From JAAEUB01 sp964550345 (lineage in GTDB: Bacteria; Pseudomonadota; Alphaproteobacteria; Rhodobacterales; Rhodobacteraceae), in NCBI GenBank assembly GCA_964550345.1, contig CAZJYZ010000005.1:1-64000 (forward strand): DNA of 64,000 bases, written 5' to 3'. The translations under genes were made by a program, and so were the position numbers. Numbering within the stretch: position 1 is the first letter of the stretch; the number at the start of each line of letters is the position of its first letter. The notes beneath the pieces were generated by a model. That model did not search any database. It was not told where the DNA came from and saw only the letters and a list, made by a program, of their open reading frames with translations. Below, piece after piece: positions 8,238 through 16,586 of the stretch.

Positions 8238-9011
8238 ATGGCTAATTTTCTGACATCTGCGCTCGACAATATTGGACAACGCCTTGCTTTGAGGCGCTGG
8301 CAGAGAAATGCAGACAAAGCCAAAAGCCTCGACCTGAGCGGCCTGAAGCGTATGCGCGGGAGTGGCCGCCAGTTGCGCGGTCAACTTGACCGGTTTCTGT
8401 TTGTCGCGGATGAAAGGCTGACTTTGCCGCTGATCGGGTCAAACTCGTTCCAAAAGCCACTGCATTCAGATTGGTGGTACAGGCCGGAACTTTGGCGCGG
8501 GCCCATCCAGCCGCTGGGCCTGGCAGCGGCGAAAACAAAAAGCACTTTTGGGGAAGAGGTGACGTTATTTCACGATTGTCGAATTTCCGAATTGACTGTT
8601 CGACAGTTACGAAACCGGCGCGAACGGGATCTGGCGCCATTCGGCTTGCGCATGGATGTGTTTCGTTTTGATGGTTCCTTTTTGTCACTGGTCATTGATC
8701 TGCCCGAGGCGGCGGTCAATGGGCTGCAACTGCGTCATGTCGTGCGCATGAATACAGTGGTGGAAACGGAAAAACCGCTTGAGATTTTTGCCCGCCTAAA
8801 CATTCGTCACGGGCCTAATACAGAACAAATAGTGCGTGAATTGCCGCTGAACGAAGATGACGTGATGGTCGAATTTGATCTGGCATACACCAAGATGAAC
8901 GAAAAGCGGGTAGAAGCCGCCTGGGTCGACCTAATTTTTGAAGGCCCCGAAATGAACCAGATTATTTTGCGAGATGTGAACTTCAGCCGTCGCCCACGCG
9001 CTGAATTGTAG
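8238..9011 (+). CDS. conserved hypothetical protein (DUF6478-like)
   Basis: A 257-residue soluble protein with no signal peptide or membrane span. The N-terminus is basic and helical (QRLALRRWQRNADKAKSLDL); the central segment is WWYRPELWRGPIQPLGLA, followed by a stretch of beta-rich sequence with FGLRMDVFRFDGSFLSLVID. I associate this layout with a family of unknown function (DUF6478) found in Rhodobacterales, from memory only. It is followed after 8 bases by another unknown gene, and the pair looks co-transcribed. No catalytic motif can be pointed to. Confidence 0.75.
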   Translation: MANFLTSALDNIGQRLALRRWQRNADKAKSLDLSGLKRMRGSGRQLRGQLDRFLFVADERLTLPLIGSNSFQKPLHSDWWYRPELWRGPIQPLGLAAAKTKSTFGEEVTLFHDCRISELTVRQLRNRRERDLAPFGLRMDVFRFDGSFLSLVIDLPEAAVNGLQLRHVVRMNTVVETEKPLEIFARLNIRHGPNTEQIVRELPLNEDDVMVEFDLAYTKMNEKRVEAAWVDLIFEGPEMNQIILRDVNFSRRPRAEL

Positions 9012-9019
9012 GAGGGGGC

Positions 9020-9397
9020 ATGGCTGAACTGAGGCTGACGAAAATCCAAATCAAAGAGGGTGTCTGGACAGGGGAGCTTGTGACAGAGGGCACGGACGCC
9101 ACGCCCGAGATCGAAGTGCGCCACCTGGATCAGGTGCTGGGTGGGGTGAAGCTGCGTGCAAAAGAGGCCACCAAAGGCCATTTTACGCTGAGCGTGCCCA
9201 TTCCCGCAGATGTGCTAAGCGATGGGGTGCAGACATTCGTGATCAGTGAAAAAGAAACCGGTGCGCGGCTGGACAGTTTTAGCATTGTTACAGGTCAGCC
9301 AATGGAGGATGACATCCGGGCCGAAATGGATCTTCTGCGTGAAGAGCTGGATATGCTTAAGCGCGCGTTTCGCCGCCATTGTGTCGAAACGATGTAG
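9020..9397 (+). CDS. small hypothetical protein, beta domain plus C-terminal helix
   Basis: A 125-residue protein with a strong GGAGGGGG ribosome binding site. Residues 1-90 look like a beta-sandwich (alternating hydrophobics, EIEVRHLDQVLGGVKL, HFTLSVPIPADVL), and the end (MEDDIRAEMDLLREELDMLK) is a heptad-like amphipathic helix that could mediate oligomerisation. There is no signal peptide. It sits 8 bases behind the 8238 gene and 37 bases ahead of a GST gene. I do not recognise a named family; a role together with the upstream protein is inferred only from the spacing. Confidence 0.7.
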   Translation: MAELRLTKIQIKEGVWTGELVTEGTDATPEIEVRHLDQVLGGVKLRAKEATKGHFTLSVPIPADVLSDGVQTFVISEKETGARLDSFSIVTGQPMEDDIRAEMDLLREELDMLKRAFRRHCVETM

Positions 9398-9434
9398 AAC
9401 CGTAAGGGCAGAGTTAAAAAAAGGACATCCCGGC

Positions 9435-10073
9435 ATGTGCAAACTTTATTACTACCCCGGAAACGCTAGTTTCATACCACATGTATTGCTGCGAGAACTC
9501 GGCGTTCCATTTGAGCTTGAGCTGGTTGATCGCGACAGGGATGCGCATAAGGGCCCAGAATATCTGAACCTGAACCCGGCTGGCCGCATCCCGACGCTGG
9601 TTGACGGGGGCCTTGTGATTTCCGAAACCGCTGCAATCTGCCTGCATCTTGCGGACAAGTACCCTGAGGCTGGGCTTGCCCCACAGTTAGTCAGCAACGA
9701 ACGGGCGCGACTGTATCAGTGGCTGATGTTTCTGACCAACACCATTCAGCCTGACATTTTGATGTTTTATTATAATGAGCGCTATACGAGTGACCCTGAT
9801 GGGGGCGCCGCAGTCAAACAGGCTGCCGCAAAGAACCTTCAGAAATGGTTTCAGATTGTCGAGGATAATTTGGGCGAAGGTCCTTACTTTCTGGGTCAGA
9901 ATTATTCGGTGCTGGACCCGTATCTTACAATTCTGGTGCGATGGGGAAGGTACTTGGCCCAACCTCCCGCCAGCCTGCCCAAAACCGGCGCGCTTGTTCG
10001 AAATGTTCTGCAACGCCCGGCAGTGCAGGCTACCATTACGGCTGAAGGCATTGTGGGCGATTTCCTGACTTAG
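9435..10073 (+). CDS. glutathione S-transferase family protein
   Basis: A 212-residue cytosolic GST. The thioredoxin-like N-terminal domain (1-80) begins MCKLYYYPGNASFIPHVLL, with Ser12 in the usual catalytic position, the cis-proline segment NLNPAGRIPTLV and the glutathione gamma-glutamyl site ISETAAICLHLAD. The all-helical C-terminal domain contains FLGQNYSVLDPYL (N-capping box region). The start was chosen at the ATG at 9435, with AAAGGA upstream; a longer in-frame reading begins at 9246 inside the preceding gene and is not needed. The substrate is not evident. Confidence 0.92.
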   Translation: MCKLYYYPGNASFIPHVLLRELGVPFELELVDRDRDAHKGPEYLNLNPAGRIPTLVDGGLVISETAAICLHLADKYPEAGLAPQLVSNERARLYQWLMFLTNTIQPDILMFYYNERYTSDPDGGAAVKQAAAKNLQKWFQIVEDNLGEGPYFLGQNYSVLDPYLTILVRWGRYLAQPPASLPKTGALVRNVLQRPAVQATITAEGIVGDFLT

Positions 10074-10154
10074 CACGCAGTGCCTTACGCGGCGTTTCGC
10101 GTGACATGCGCGCGTGGGCGGTGTTCTATCAGGCATCACATACCGGAGCCTGCT

Positions 10155-12179
10155 ATGACTGATTATCCCAACCTTCTTGCCCCGCTTGATCTGGGCTTTA
10201 CCACATTAAAGAACCGGGTGCTGATGGGGTCGATGCATACGGGGCTGGAAGAACGGGGCGACTGGCAGCGGGTCGCTGAGTTTTATGCGGAACGCGCGCG
10301 CGGGGGGGCCGGCCTTATCGTAACGGGTGGCATGGCACCCAACCCTGAAGGCGGTGTTTTCCCCGGTGCAGCCGGGCTGTATTCGGCCGAAGACATCACA
10401 AACCACCGGATTGTCACCGACCGGGTGCACCAAGCAGGCGGCAAAATTGCCATGCAGATCCTGCATGCGGGGCGCTATGCATACGGACCTGATTGTGTAT
10501 CTGCCAGCCCGGTAAAAAGCCCTATTTCCCCCTTCCCGCCGAAAGAGCTGGATGAGGAAGGCATTCAAAAGCAGATCGCTGATTTTGCCACAGCCGCCGC
10601 CCGGGCGCGTGAAGCAGGCTATGACGGGGTCGAGGTGATGGGCTCGGAAGGGTATTTCCTCAACCAGTTTCTGGTGCGCCATGTGAATAAACGCACCGAC
10701 CGCTGGGGCGGCTCTTATGAAAACCGCATGCGTCTGCCGCTTGAGGTGATGCGGGCGGTGCGCGCTGCCGTGGGCGAGGATTTCATCGTTATTTATCGCC
10801 TCAGCATGATTGATCTCGTGCCGGACGGATCGACCTTTGACGAGGTGGTGACGCTGGCAAAGGCGGTTGAGGCTGCCGGGGCGAGCATCATCAATACAGG
10901 CATTGGCTGGCACGAAGCGCGCATTCCCACCATTGCCACCAGCGTTCCGCGCGCCGGTTTTGCATGGGTGACGCAAAAGCTGATGGGCAAGGTCGGCGTG
11001 CCGGTCATCACCTCAAACCGTATCAATACCCCTGACGTGGCCGAGGGGCTGCTGGCGGGCGGTGCGGCAGACATGGTGTCAATGGCGCGGCCCTTTCTGG
11101 CGGATGCGGAATTTGTCAACAAGGCCGCAGCTGGAAAAGCGGAAGAGATCGCGCCCTGTATCGCCTGCAATCAGGCCTGTCTGGACCATACGTTCAGCGG
11201 CAAAATCTCGACCTGTCTGGTCAATCCGCGTGCAGGTTTTGAGACCGAGTTCAGTTATCCCCCCGTAGAAAATGCCAAACACATAGCCGTGGTTGGTGCT
11301 GGGCCTGCCGGGCTTTCCACTGCGATGGTCGCTGCCAAACGCGGGCATCAGGTTGTCTTGATGGACAAGGCGGACCAGATAGGCGGCCAGCTAAACATGG
11401 CCAAACGCATTCCGGGTAAGGAAGAGTTTTACGGGCTGGTGGACTGGTATTCCACCATGATGGACCAGTTGGGGATTGAGCTGCGATTGGGTGCTGAAGT
11501 GGGCGTGCAGGACCTGAAAGACTTCGACGAGGTTGTGATTGCCACAGGCGTCACCCCGCGCGAGCCGGAAATTGAGGGCGACGATGGCCCAAATGTGCTG
11601 TCCTATATAGATGTGCTCAGAGACGGGGCCGAGGTAGGTGGCAGGGTGGCTATCATCGGGGCTGGCGGCATAGGCTTTGATATGGCCGAGTTTCTGACCA
11701 CCGAACATTCAACCACAACAGATCCTCAGGCATGGCGGCGCGAATGGGGCGTTGGCGACCCCGAAGAGGTGCGCGGTGGGCTAGCGCCGCAAGGACCGAT
11801 GCCGGATGCCCCTGTGCGGGAAGTCACTTTATTGCAGCGCAAGGCGGGCAGGCCGGGCAAAGGGCTGGGCAAAACCACCGGCTGGATTCATCGCGCCACG
11901 TTGAAAATGAAACAGGTGAAGATGGTTGCCGGGGTGAACTACGAAAAGATTGATGCCGAAGGCCTGCATGTCAGCTTTGGCGAGGCGCGTGAGAACCCTC
12001 AGATGATCGCGGCGGACAATGTAGTGCTCTGTGCCGGGCAGGTCAGTAACCGGGCGCTGGCGGACGCGCTTGCTGCGACGGGGATATCCCCCCATGTTAT
12101 AGGGGGCGCGGATGTCGCGGCCGAACTTGATGCCAAGCGGGCGATTGAGCAGGGTGCGCGACTTGCATCACAACTATAG
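10155..12179 (+). CDS. fadH: NADPH-dependent 2,4-dienoyl-CoA reductase / old yellow enzyme family
   Basis: A 674-residue three-domain flavoprotein. An N-terminal FMN TIM barrel spans about 1-330 with LHAGRYAYG and QFLVRHVNKRTDRWGGSYENR. The 4Fe-4S cluster ligands are Cys335, Cys338, Cys342 and Cys354. A C-terminal FAD/NADPH module has VVGAGPAGLSTAMVAA and AIIGAGGIGFDMAEFL. This is the layout of FadH, which reduces 2,4-dienoyl-CoA during beta-oxidation of unsaturated fatty acids; related enzymes act on trimethylamine or N-methylproline, so the substrate is assigned by overall resemblance. Start at ATG 10155 with CCGGAG upstream; the longer reading from 10080 is not supported. Confidence 0.88.
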   Translation: MTDYPNLLAPLDLGFTTLKNRVLMGSMHTGLEERGDWQRVAEFYAERARGGAGLIVTGGMAPNPEGGVFPGAAGLYSAEDITNHRIVTDRVHQAGGKIAMQILHAGRYAYGPDCVSASPVKSPISPFPPKELDEEGIQKQIADFATAAARAREAGYDGVEVMGSEGYFLNQFLVRHVNKRTDRWGGSYENRMRLPLEVMRAVRAAVGEDFIVIYRLSMIDLVPDGSTFDEVVTLAKAVEAAGASIINTGIGWHEARIPTIATSVPRAGFAWVTQKLMGKVGVPVITSNRINTPDVAEGLLAGGAADMVSMARPFLADAEFVNKAAAGKAEEIAPCIACNQACLDHTFSGKISTCLVNPRAGFETEFSYPPVENAKHIAVVGAGPAGLSTAMVAAKRGHQVVLMDKADQIGGQLNMAKRIPGKEEFYGLVDWYSTMMDQLGIELRLGAEVGVQDLKDFDEVVIATGVTPREPEIEGDDGPNVLSYIDVLRDGAEVGGRVAIIGAGGIGFDMAEFLTTEHSTTTDPQAWRREWGVGDPEEVRGGLAPQGPMPDAPVREVTLLQRKAGRPGKGLGKTTGWIHRATLKMKQVKMVAGVNYEKIDAEGLHVSFGEARENPQMIAADNVVLCAGQVSNRALADALAATGISPHVIGGADVAAELDAKRAIEQGARLASQL

Positions 12180-12197
12180 TCAAAACGGGGCCTGACC

Positions 12198-12446
12198 ATG
12201 CTGGAAAAAGAAAGCTTCGAGATTGAGCAAATCTACGTGCCAGTGAAACGGTTGAAAACGCTTGAACCAGCTAAAGTACAGGAGATTGCTGAAAGCATGT
12301 TGGAGGAAGGGCAGTTGACCCCGATCCGCCTGCGTGCAGGCAAAGACCGGTTCGTGCTGGTAGAAGGCCTGCACCGTCTTGAAGCATTAAAGGCGCTGGG
12401 CGAGACCCACGTCGATGGCTATCTGGTGCATGCAAGATTGCACTAG
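12198..12446 (+). CDS. stand-alone ParB N-terminal domain protein
   Basis: An 82-residue protein consisting only of the ParB/sulfiredoxin-like fold: YVPVKRLKTLEPAKVQEIAESMLEEG (N-terminal box I region), TPIRLRAGKDRFVLVEG, then LHRLEALKALGE, which corresponds to the ParB GERRxxA/GxHRLEA box. There is no DNA-binding helix-turn-helix or dimerisation domain, so it cannot act as a chromosome-partition ParB. The gene follows fadH by 18 bases and is likely co-transcribed. Proteins of this type appear as small orphans in Rhodobacteraceae; their role is unknown. Confidence 0.8.
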   Translation: MLEKESFEIEQIYVPVKRLKTLEPAKVQEIAESMLEEGQLTPIRLRAGKDRFVLVEGLHRLEALKALGETHVDGYLVHARLH

Positions 12447-12479
12447 CAGGGCCTTATAAACAAAGGCTTTGTGCCTGCG

Positions 12480-12493
12480 GAAACTATTGTTTC
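12480..12493. promoter_or_regulatory. GAAAC-TATT-GTTTC palindrome upstream of the LysR gene
   Basis: A perfect 5-base inverted repeat with a 4-base spacer lies 126 bases before the LysR start, within a larger GGAAAC...GTTTCC frame (12479-12502). It has the size of a LysR-type operator half-region, but lacks the classical T-N11-A form. Auto-regulation of the downstream gene is an inference. Confidence 0.35.
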
Positions 12494-12619
12494 TCTGTTT
12501 CCATGCCTTAAACGATCCGTGTAATTACCCCGGTATTGTCGGCTTGCCTCCACATTCCCGCCCAATTTGAACGGGATAAGTTCCCTCAACGGGGCCAAGA
12601 ATGTTGAGAGTGTAAAAAA

Positions 12620-13525
12620 ATGGATCGATTAAGCGAAATGGAAGCTTTTGCCATGGTTGTAGACCAGGGCGGATTTACAGATGCGGCAAAGAAACTTGGT
12701 ATCTCCAAGTCCGCCGTGTCCAAACATGTTTCTTCGCTGGAGGCCCGCCTTGGAGCCCGGCTTTTAAACCGCACCACACGGCGCGTTTCCCCGACCGAGA
12801 TAGGTCTGGCATATTACGACCGTGCACGCCGGGTGCTAAACGATGCAGGTGAGGCCGACGCGCTGGTAACATCCATGCAAAGCGAGCCTTCGGGTCTGCT
12901 GCGCATCAGTGTCGCCACGGATTTTGGGGTTAATCACCTCAGCCCGGTTCTGGGTGATTTTCTGGCAGATTTTCCGGACGTCAACGTGAACATGGTCCTG
13001 AATAACCGTTTCGTTGAACTGATCAGCGAAGGGTTTGACATGGCAATCCGGGTGGGTGAGCTGGAAGACAGCTCACTACGTGCCCGCAAACTGACCGAGA
13101 CGACGCGGCGCATGGTCGGTTCCCCGTCATATTTTCAGAAATACGGTCGCCCAATGCGGATTGACGATCTGAATGAACACAAACTGTTGCATTATTCCAG
13201 CCAGTCTTCGGGCAATGTCTGGAAAGTTCCGGCACCTTCGGGTGAGGTGCGTCAGGTACGCACTGCGGGCTGGTTAAGCGTCAATGACGGCCAGTCACTT
13301 TTGAACGCCGCTGTTGCCGGGCTTGGTATCGCCTATCTGCCCAGCTTTCTCTATGCCGAGGCGATGGAGGCAGGTCTGGTCGAAGATGCCATTCCTGATT
13401 TGCCAGTGGACCGGCAGGGCATATATGCGGTCTATCCGCCGGGTCGTTTTACCCAGCCCAAAGTGCGCGCCTTCATTGACTTCTTGGTGCATGCATTCGG
13501 TGATAAAGGACCGGATGTCTGGTAA
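12620..13525 (+). CDS. LysR family transcriptional regulator
   Basis: A 301-residue regulator. The N-terminal winged helix-turn-helix is MDRLSEMEAFAMVVDQGGFTDAAKKLGISKSAVSKHVSSLE (1-41; shown in part: GGFTDAAKKLGISKSAVSKH), followed by LLNRTTRRVSPTEIG and a linker helix. Residues 90-300 form the periplasmic-binding-protein-like effector domain with LRISVATDFGVNHLSPVLGD. It belongs to the DmlR/CrgA-like group that usually controls one nearby enzyme. No target is obvious: neighbours are a ParB-N gene and, convergently, an OmpA-like gene. The ribosome binding site is weak. Confidence 0.92.
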   Translation: MDRLSEMEAFAMVVDQGGFTDAAKKLGISKSAVSKHVSSLEARLGARLLNRTTRRVSPTEIGLAYYDRARRVLNDAGEADALVTSMQSEPSGLLRISVATDFGVNHLSPVLGDFLADFPDVNVNMVLNNRFVELISEGFDMAIRVGELEDSSLRARKLTETTRRMVGSPSYFQKYGRPMRIDDLNEHKLLHYSSQSSGNVWKVPAPSGEVRQVRTAGWLSVNDGQSLLNAAVAGLGIAYLPSFLYAEAMEAGLVEDAIPDLPVDRQGIYAVYPPGRFTQPKVRAFIDFLVHAFGDKGPDVW

Positions 13526-13548
13526 TTAGTAAACGTAGTTAGTGCAGA

Positions 13549-14502
13549 TTATTGGGTCGAGGTCAGCACCACCTCGACCCTTCTGTTTTGGGTGCGCCCC
13601 TCATCCGTCAGGTTCGATCCGAGCGGCGCCAAAAATCCGACACCTTCGGCAACCATCTGCTCGGCAGGCAGATCAAAACTGTTGATCAATCGCGCCCGAA
13701 CCGAGGCGGCCCGGCGTTTCGACAGGGTTATGTTGACCTCCAGCGACCCTTCAGCATCGGTGTGGCCCACGAGGGCAATAGTATGTTCGGGATGTGCCGC
13801 CAGATACAGACCCAATTGTGTGAGGCTGTCAAACGGACCCTCGCCAAGGTCGGAAGATCCGGTTTCAAACACCAGATCCGAAAGAACAGCATACCCGTTT
13901 TGGGTTAGCTGATCTTCCAGCGAAGCCTCGGGCAGGGCGGTCTGACTGGCTGGGTCTGTCATTGTCGATGTGATGGTCGCGCTGTCGCTAACGTCACCTT
14001 CCCCGCCTGCCGGGCCAATCCGGGCGATTTGCACAAATTGCGCCCCGGGCGACCGGCTGACCAAAAGGGTGGTGTATTCGCCACCATCTTCTCCTGCTTT
14101 ATGGGCCGCCAGATATCGGAACTCCCCCAGATCCACATGCATGTTCGGTTCGGCCACCACAGGAATTGCAAAGCGAAAGTCAAAGCCGCCGCACTGGGCG
14201 TCACTGCATTGATACAGTACCTCGAACCCGGCTTCAGCCAGTTGGCCGGAAAGATTTGCCATCAGGATATGGCTGCCGTGGCCCTCGCTGCCCAGTCTCC
14301 AGGCTTCCAGGCTTAAATCCCCCGTTAATGGCAGGCTTTCGACTTGTCCGTCGCGCCACGGCCCTATCGGGGCGGAATATGCCCCGTTTGGTTCAATGAA
14401 CTCATAAGTTCTGGTTGCCGGAGCCGGTAGCTCCAACACCTGCGCGGATGCCTGCGTTGCAAAGCCTACAAGCCCTGCACTTATGAATGACTGCCACTTC
14501 AT
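13549..14502 (-). CDS. OmpA family protein
   Basis: A 317-residue exported protein. The signal peptide MKWQSFISAGLVGFATQASAQ is followed by a 190-residue region of unknown fold with two cysteines (YQCSDAQCGGFDF). The C-terminal OmpA/MotB peptidoglycan-binding domain (about 205-317) has FETGSSDLGEGPFDSL, VGHTDAEGSLEVNITLSKRR and GSNLTDEGRTQNRRVEV, i.e. the Asp and Arg that bind diaminopimelate. It probably anchors the outer envelope to the wall. The ATG overlaps the stop of the upstream AhpD-like gene by four bases, so it ends a four-gene overlapping run. Confidence 0.9.
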   Translation of the reverse strand: MKWQSFISAGLVGFATQASAQVLELPAPATRTYEFIEPNGAYSAPIGPWRDGQVESLPLTGDLSLEAWRLGSEGHGSHILMANLSGQLAEAGFEVLYQCSDAQCGGFDFRFAIPVVAEPNMHVDLGEFRYLAAHKAGEDGGEYTTLLVSRSPGAQFVQIARIGPAGGEGDVSDSATITSTMTDPASQTALPEASLEDQLTQNGYAVLSDLVFETGSSDLGEGPFDSLTQLGLYLAAHPEHTIALVGHTDAEGSLEVNITLSKRRAASVRARLINSFDLPAEQMVAEGVGFLAPLGSNLTDEGRTQNRRVEVVLTSTQ

Positions 14503-15074
14503 CTTGCTTGTGCGTGGTATTCCAAATTGGGCTGCATGCCGGTGGCTGCGGCAACCCGATTGGTCATATTGAAGAACCCGGCGACGCTGGCCGTGTCGAA
14601 TATATCGCGGTCATTCAGGCCCGCCGCACGCAGCTTTTCGCGGTCGGCCTCTTCTATGGCGGCACTTGCTTCGGTTAGTTTCAGGGCAAAATCGAGCATG
14701 GCGCGTTGGCGTGGGGTAATGTCGGCCTCGCGGTAGTTCATCACCATGGCCTCGCCCAGCTCGGGCTTGCCGGAAAGCGCACGCACGGCGGCGCCATGGG
14801 CGACCTGACAATACCAGCAGCGGTTATGGGCGGAAACCACAACAGCGATCATCTCACGCTCCAGCTTGCTCAGCCCGGATGGGGCCAGCATGATGTCGTT
14901 ATACATGGCGGTGAACGCATTCAGCTTGTCGATGTCAAACGCGTAGGCGCGCAGGACATTTGGCACCATGCCCAATTTTTCGTCACAAAGGTCGAAATAC
15001 TTCTGAGTATCCTCGGGAAGCGGGTTTACCTGCGGTAGGTCCAGCGCGGTGGGGGCGGTGTTGTTCTCAGTCAT
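14499..15074 (-). CDS. peroxidase-related carboxymuconolactone decarboxylase/AhpD-like protein
   Basis: A 191-residue member of the CMD/AhpD fold. The redox centre is NRCWYCQVAHG (Cys86, Cys89, His93), the CxxC plus His arrangement of AhpD-type alkylhydroperoxidases; the surrounding LSKLEREMIAVVVSAHN and FNMTNRVAAATGM segments fit the uncharacterised peroxidase-related enzyme subgroup. It may reduce peroxides with a thiol partner. It overlaps the GNAT gene upstream by eight bases and the OmpA gene downstream by four, so all belong to one transcript. Confidence 0.9.
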   Translation of the reverse strand: MTENNTAPTALDLPQVNPLPEDTQKYFDLCDEKLGMVPNVLRAYAFDIDKLNAFTAMYNDIMLAPSGLSKLEREMIAVVVSAHNRCWYCQVAHGAAVRALSGKPELGEAMVMNYREADITPRQRAMLDFALKLTEASAAIEEADREKLRAAGLNDRDIFDTASVAGFFNMTNRVAAATGMQPNLEYHAQAR

Positions 15075-15822
15075 TGGTGCGGTCCGGGTTTAGTTTCTTA
15101 CGGTAATGATAATGCCCAACGAGGTGCATTCCAAGGGAGGCATATAGCGGGTTTGCGGCGTGGTTGCCTTTTGTCACAATCAGCGAGAGTATTTCGGCCC
15201 CGTTTTCCTCGGCCCATTCCGCCGCCTTAATGATCAAATTTCGCGCCGTACCCCGTCGACGTAGCTGAGGGGAAACTTCAAGCGCATGCAGCATGGCGAT
15301 ACCCTCGTGGATGGCGACAAAAGCGACGCCAGCGGGTTGTTCATCGGTGCGGGCCAGCAGCGCGGTCTTGGGGCCGGCAGCGCGCGCCATCACCGCCTGA
15401 CGGCCAGAGCCGATACCGGCGTTTTGCCAAAGCTCGCGCATGATCGCCATGGGTGGCCAGATGTCAAAGGCCGAAACGGGCGGGCGTGTATGAACCGTAA
15501 GTTCAGAGGTTGCGATAGCGTATATATTGACCGGATCAACAATGTCATAACCGTGATGCGCCAGCATTTCGTTCAGCGTTTCCTGTCCGGACCGGATCTG
15601 AAAGATCAGGTCCTGATCCAGCGCTTTCATGGCGGCCTCTGCGGCAGGCAGATCGGCCTCGGTCACCGGCCAGTTTTCAGTGGCTGAGGAAACTCTTTGC
15701 CCGCCGCCCTGTCCTTCGCGAATGGTCCAGGCGCCCTGTTTGCTGGTGGCCGCAGGGGGCCATGTGGCTTCGCAAACTTCTAAAAGCGTGTTGGCGTCTG
15801 GCAGGGGGGCGGGGGCGGTCAT
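15067..15822 (-). CDS. GNAT family N-acetyltransferase
   Basis: A 251-residue protein whose last 130 residues form a GNAT fold: LLARTDEQPAGVAFVAIHEG, LHALEVSPQLRRRGTARNLI with the acetyl-CoA pyrophosphate loop RRRGTA, and NHAANPLYASLGMHLVGHYHYR at the end. The N-terminal 110 residues resemble a degenerate partner domain. The acceptor substrate is unknown. It overlaps the CinA-like gene upstream by four bases and the AhpD-like gene downstream by eight. Confidence 0.88.
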   Translation of the reverse strand: MTAPAPLPDANTLLEVCEATWPPAATSKQGAWTIREGQGGGQRVSSATENWPVTEADLPAAEAAMKALDQDLIFQIRSGQETLNEMLAHHGYDIVDPVNIYAIATSELTVHTRPPVSAFDIWPPMAIMRELWQNAGIGSGRQAVMARAAGPKTALLARTDEQPAGVAFVAIHEGIAMLHALEVSPQLRRRGTARNLIIKAAEWAEENGAEILSLIVTKGNHAANPLYASLGMHLVGHYHYRKKLNPDRTND

Positions 15823-16547
15823 ATCTCTACCTCAAAAACCTGTGCCAGTCGGGACATGGCGGCACCAAGCTGATGCTCATCCGTTCCACGAATAACGATA
15901 TTCGCCCCAAATACCCCTTGTCGCCAAAAAGGGTAAGAGCCTATGAACAGTGACGGAAACTCGCCAGCCAGATCAGCCAGTGGCCCGGCGATTTCGCCCT
16001 CGGGTCGCTCGACCTTGAGGGTTTGCGACAAGAGCGGCGCGCCACCGGTCAGTTTGGGCAATAGCCCCGCCAGCATCGCCTGAAATACCTGCGGCACCCC
16101 GGCCATGACATGCACATTTTGCAGCGAAAACCCCGGCGCGGTTGAGACTGGGTTTTCGATCAAGCTGGCCCCGTCAGGGATGCGTGCCATGCGTTTGCGG
16201 GCGGCGTTAAACTCGATCCCTTGCGCGTCATAGAAAGCGGCGAGCAGCGCGCGCGCATCGGCGCGCACGTCAATCGAAGTGCCAAAGGCCTTGGCCACGC
16301 AATCGGCAGTAATGTCATCATGGGTCGGGCCAATGCCGCCGGAGGTAAAGACATGGTCATAGGTGTCTGACAATGCTTGCACCGCGTCGACGATGGCTGC
16401 TTCGTCATCGGCGACCACCCGTACCTCGGTCAGGTTTATGCCCATGCGTATCAGTTCACCCGCCAGATGGTACATGTTTGCGTCGCGGGTGCGGCCCGAG
16501 AGGATCTCGTCTCCGATCACCAGCATGGCAGCTTTTGGGTTAGGCAT
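15819..16547 (-). CDS. competence/damage-inducible protein A-like molybdopterin-binding domain protein
   Basis: A 242-residue protein consisting of the MoCF/CinA N-terminal domain: LVIGDEILSGRTRDANMYHLA at the start, VFTSGGIGPTHDDITADCVA in the substrate loop, and PGFSLQNVHVMAGVPQVFQAML. The C-terminal nicotinamide mononucleotide deamidase half found in full CinA is absent, as is usual for the short alphaproteobacterial form. The start was set at the ATG at 16547, which has AAGGAG upstream; an in-frame ATG at 16598 lacks a site. Only 39 bases separate it from the divergent sfsA start. First gene of a four-gene overlapping run. Confidence 0.9.
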   Translation of the reverse strand: MPNPKAAMLVIGDEILSGRTRDANMYHLAGELIRMGINLTEVRVVADDEAAIVDAVQALSDTYDHVFTSGGIGPTHDDITADCVAKAFGTSIDVRADARALLAAFYDAQGIEFNAARKRMARIPDGASLIENPVSTAPGFSLQNVHVMAGVPQVFQAMLAGLLPKLTGGAPLLSQTLKVERPEGEIAGPLADLAGEFPSLFIGSYPFWRQGVFGANIVIRGTDEHQLGAAMSRLAQVFEVEI

Positions 16548-16586
16548 GGCTTGCTCCTTCAGCGTACCCGGTATAGGCCCGCCCTC

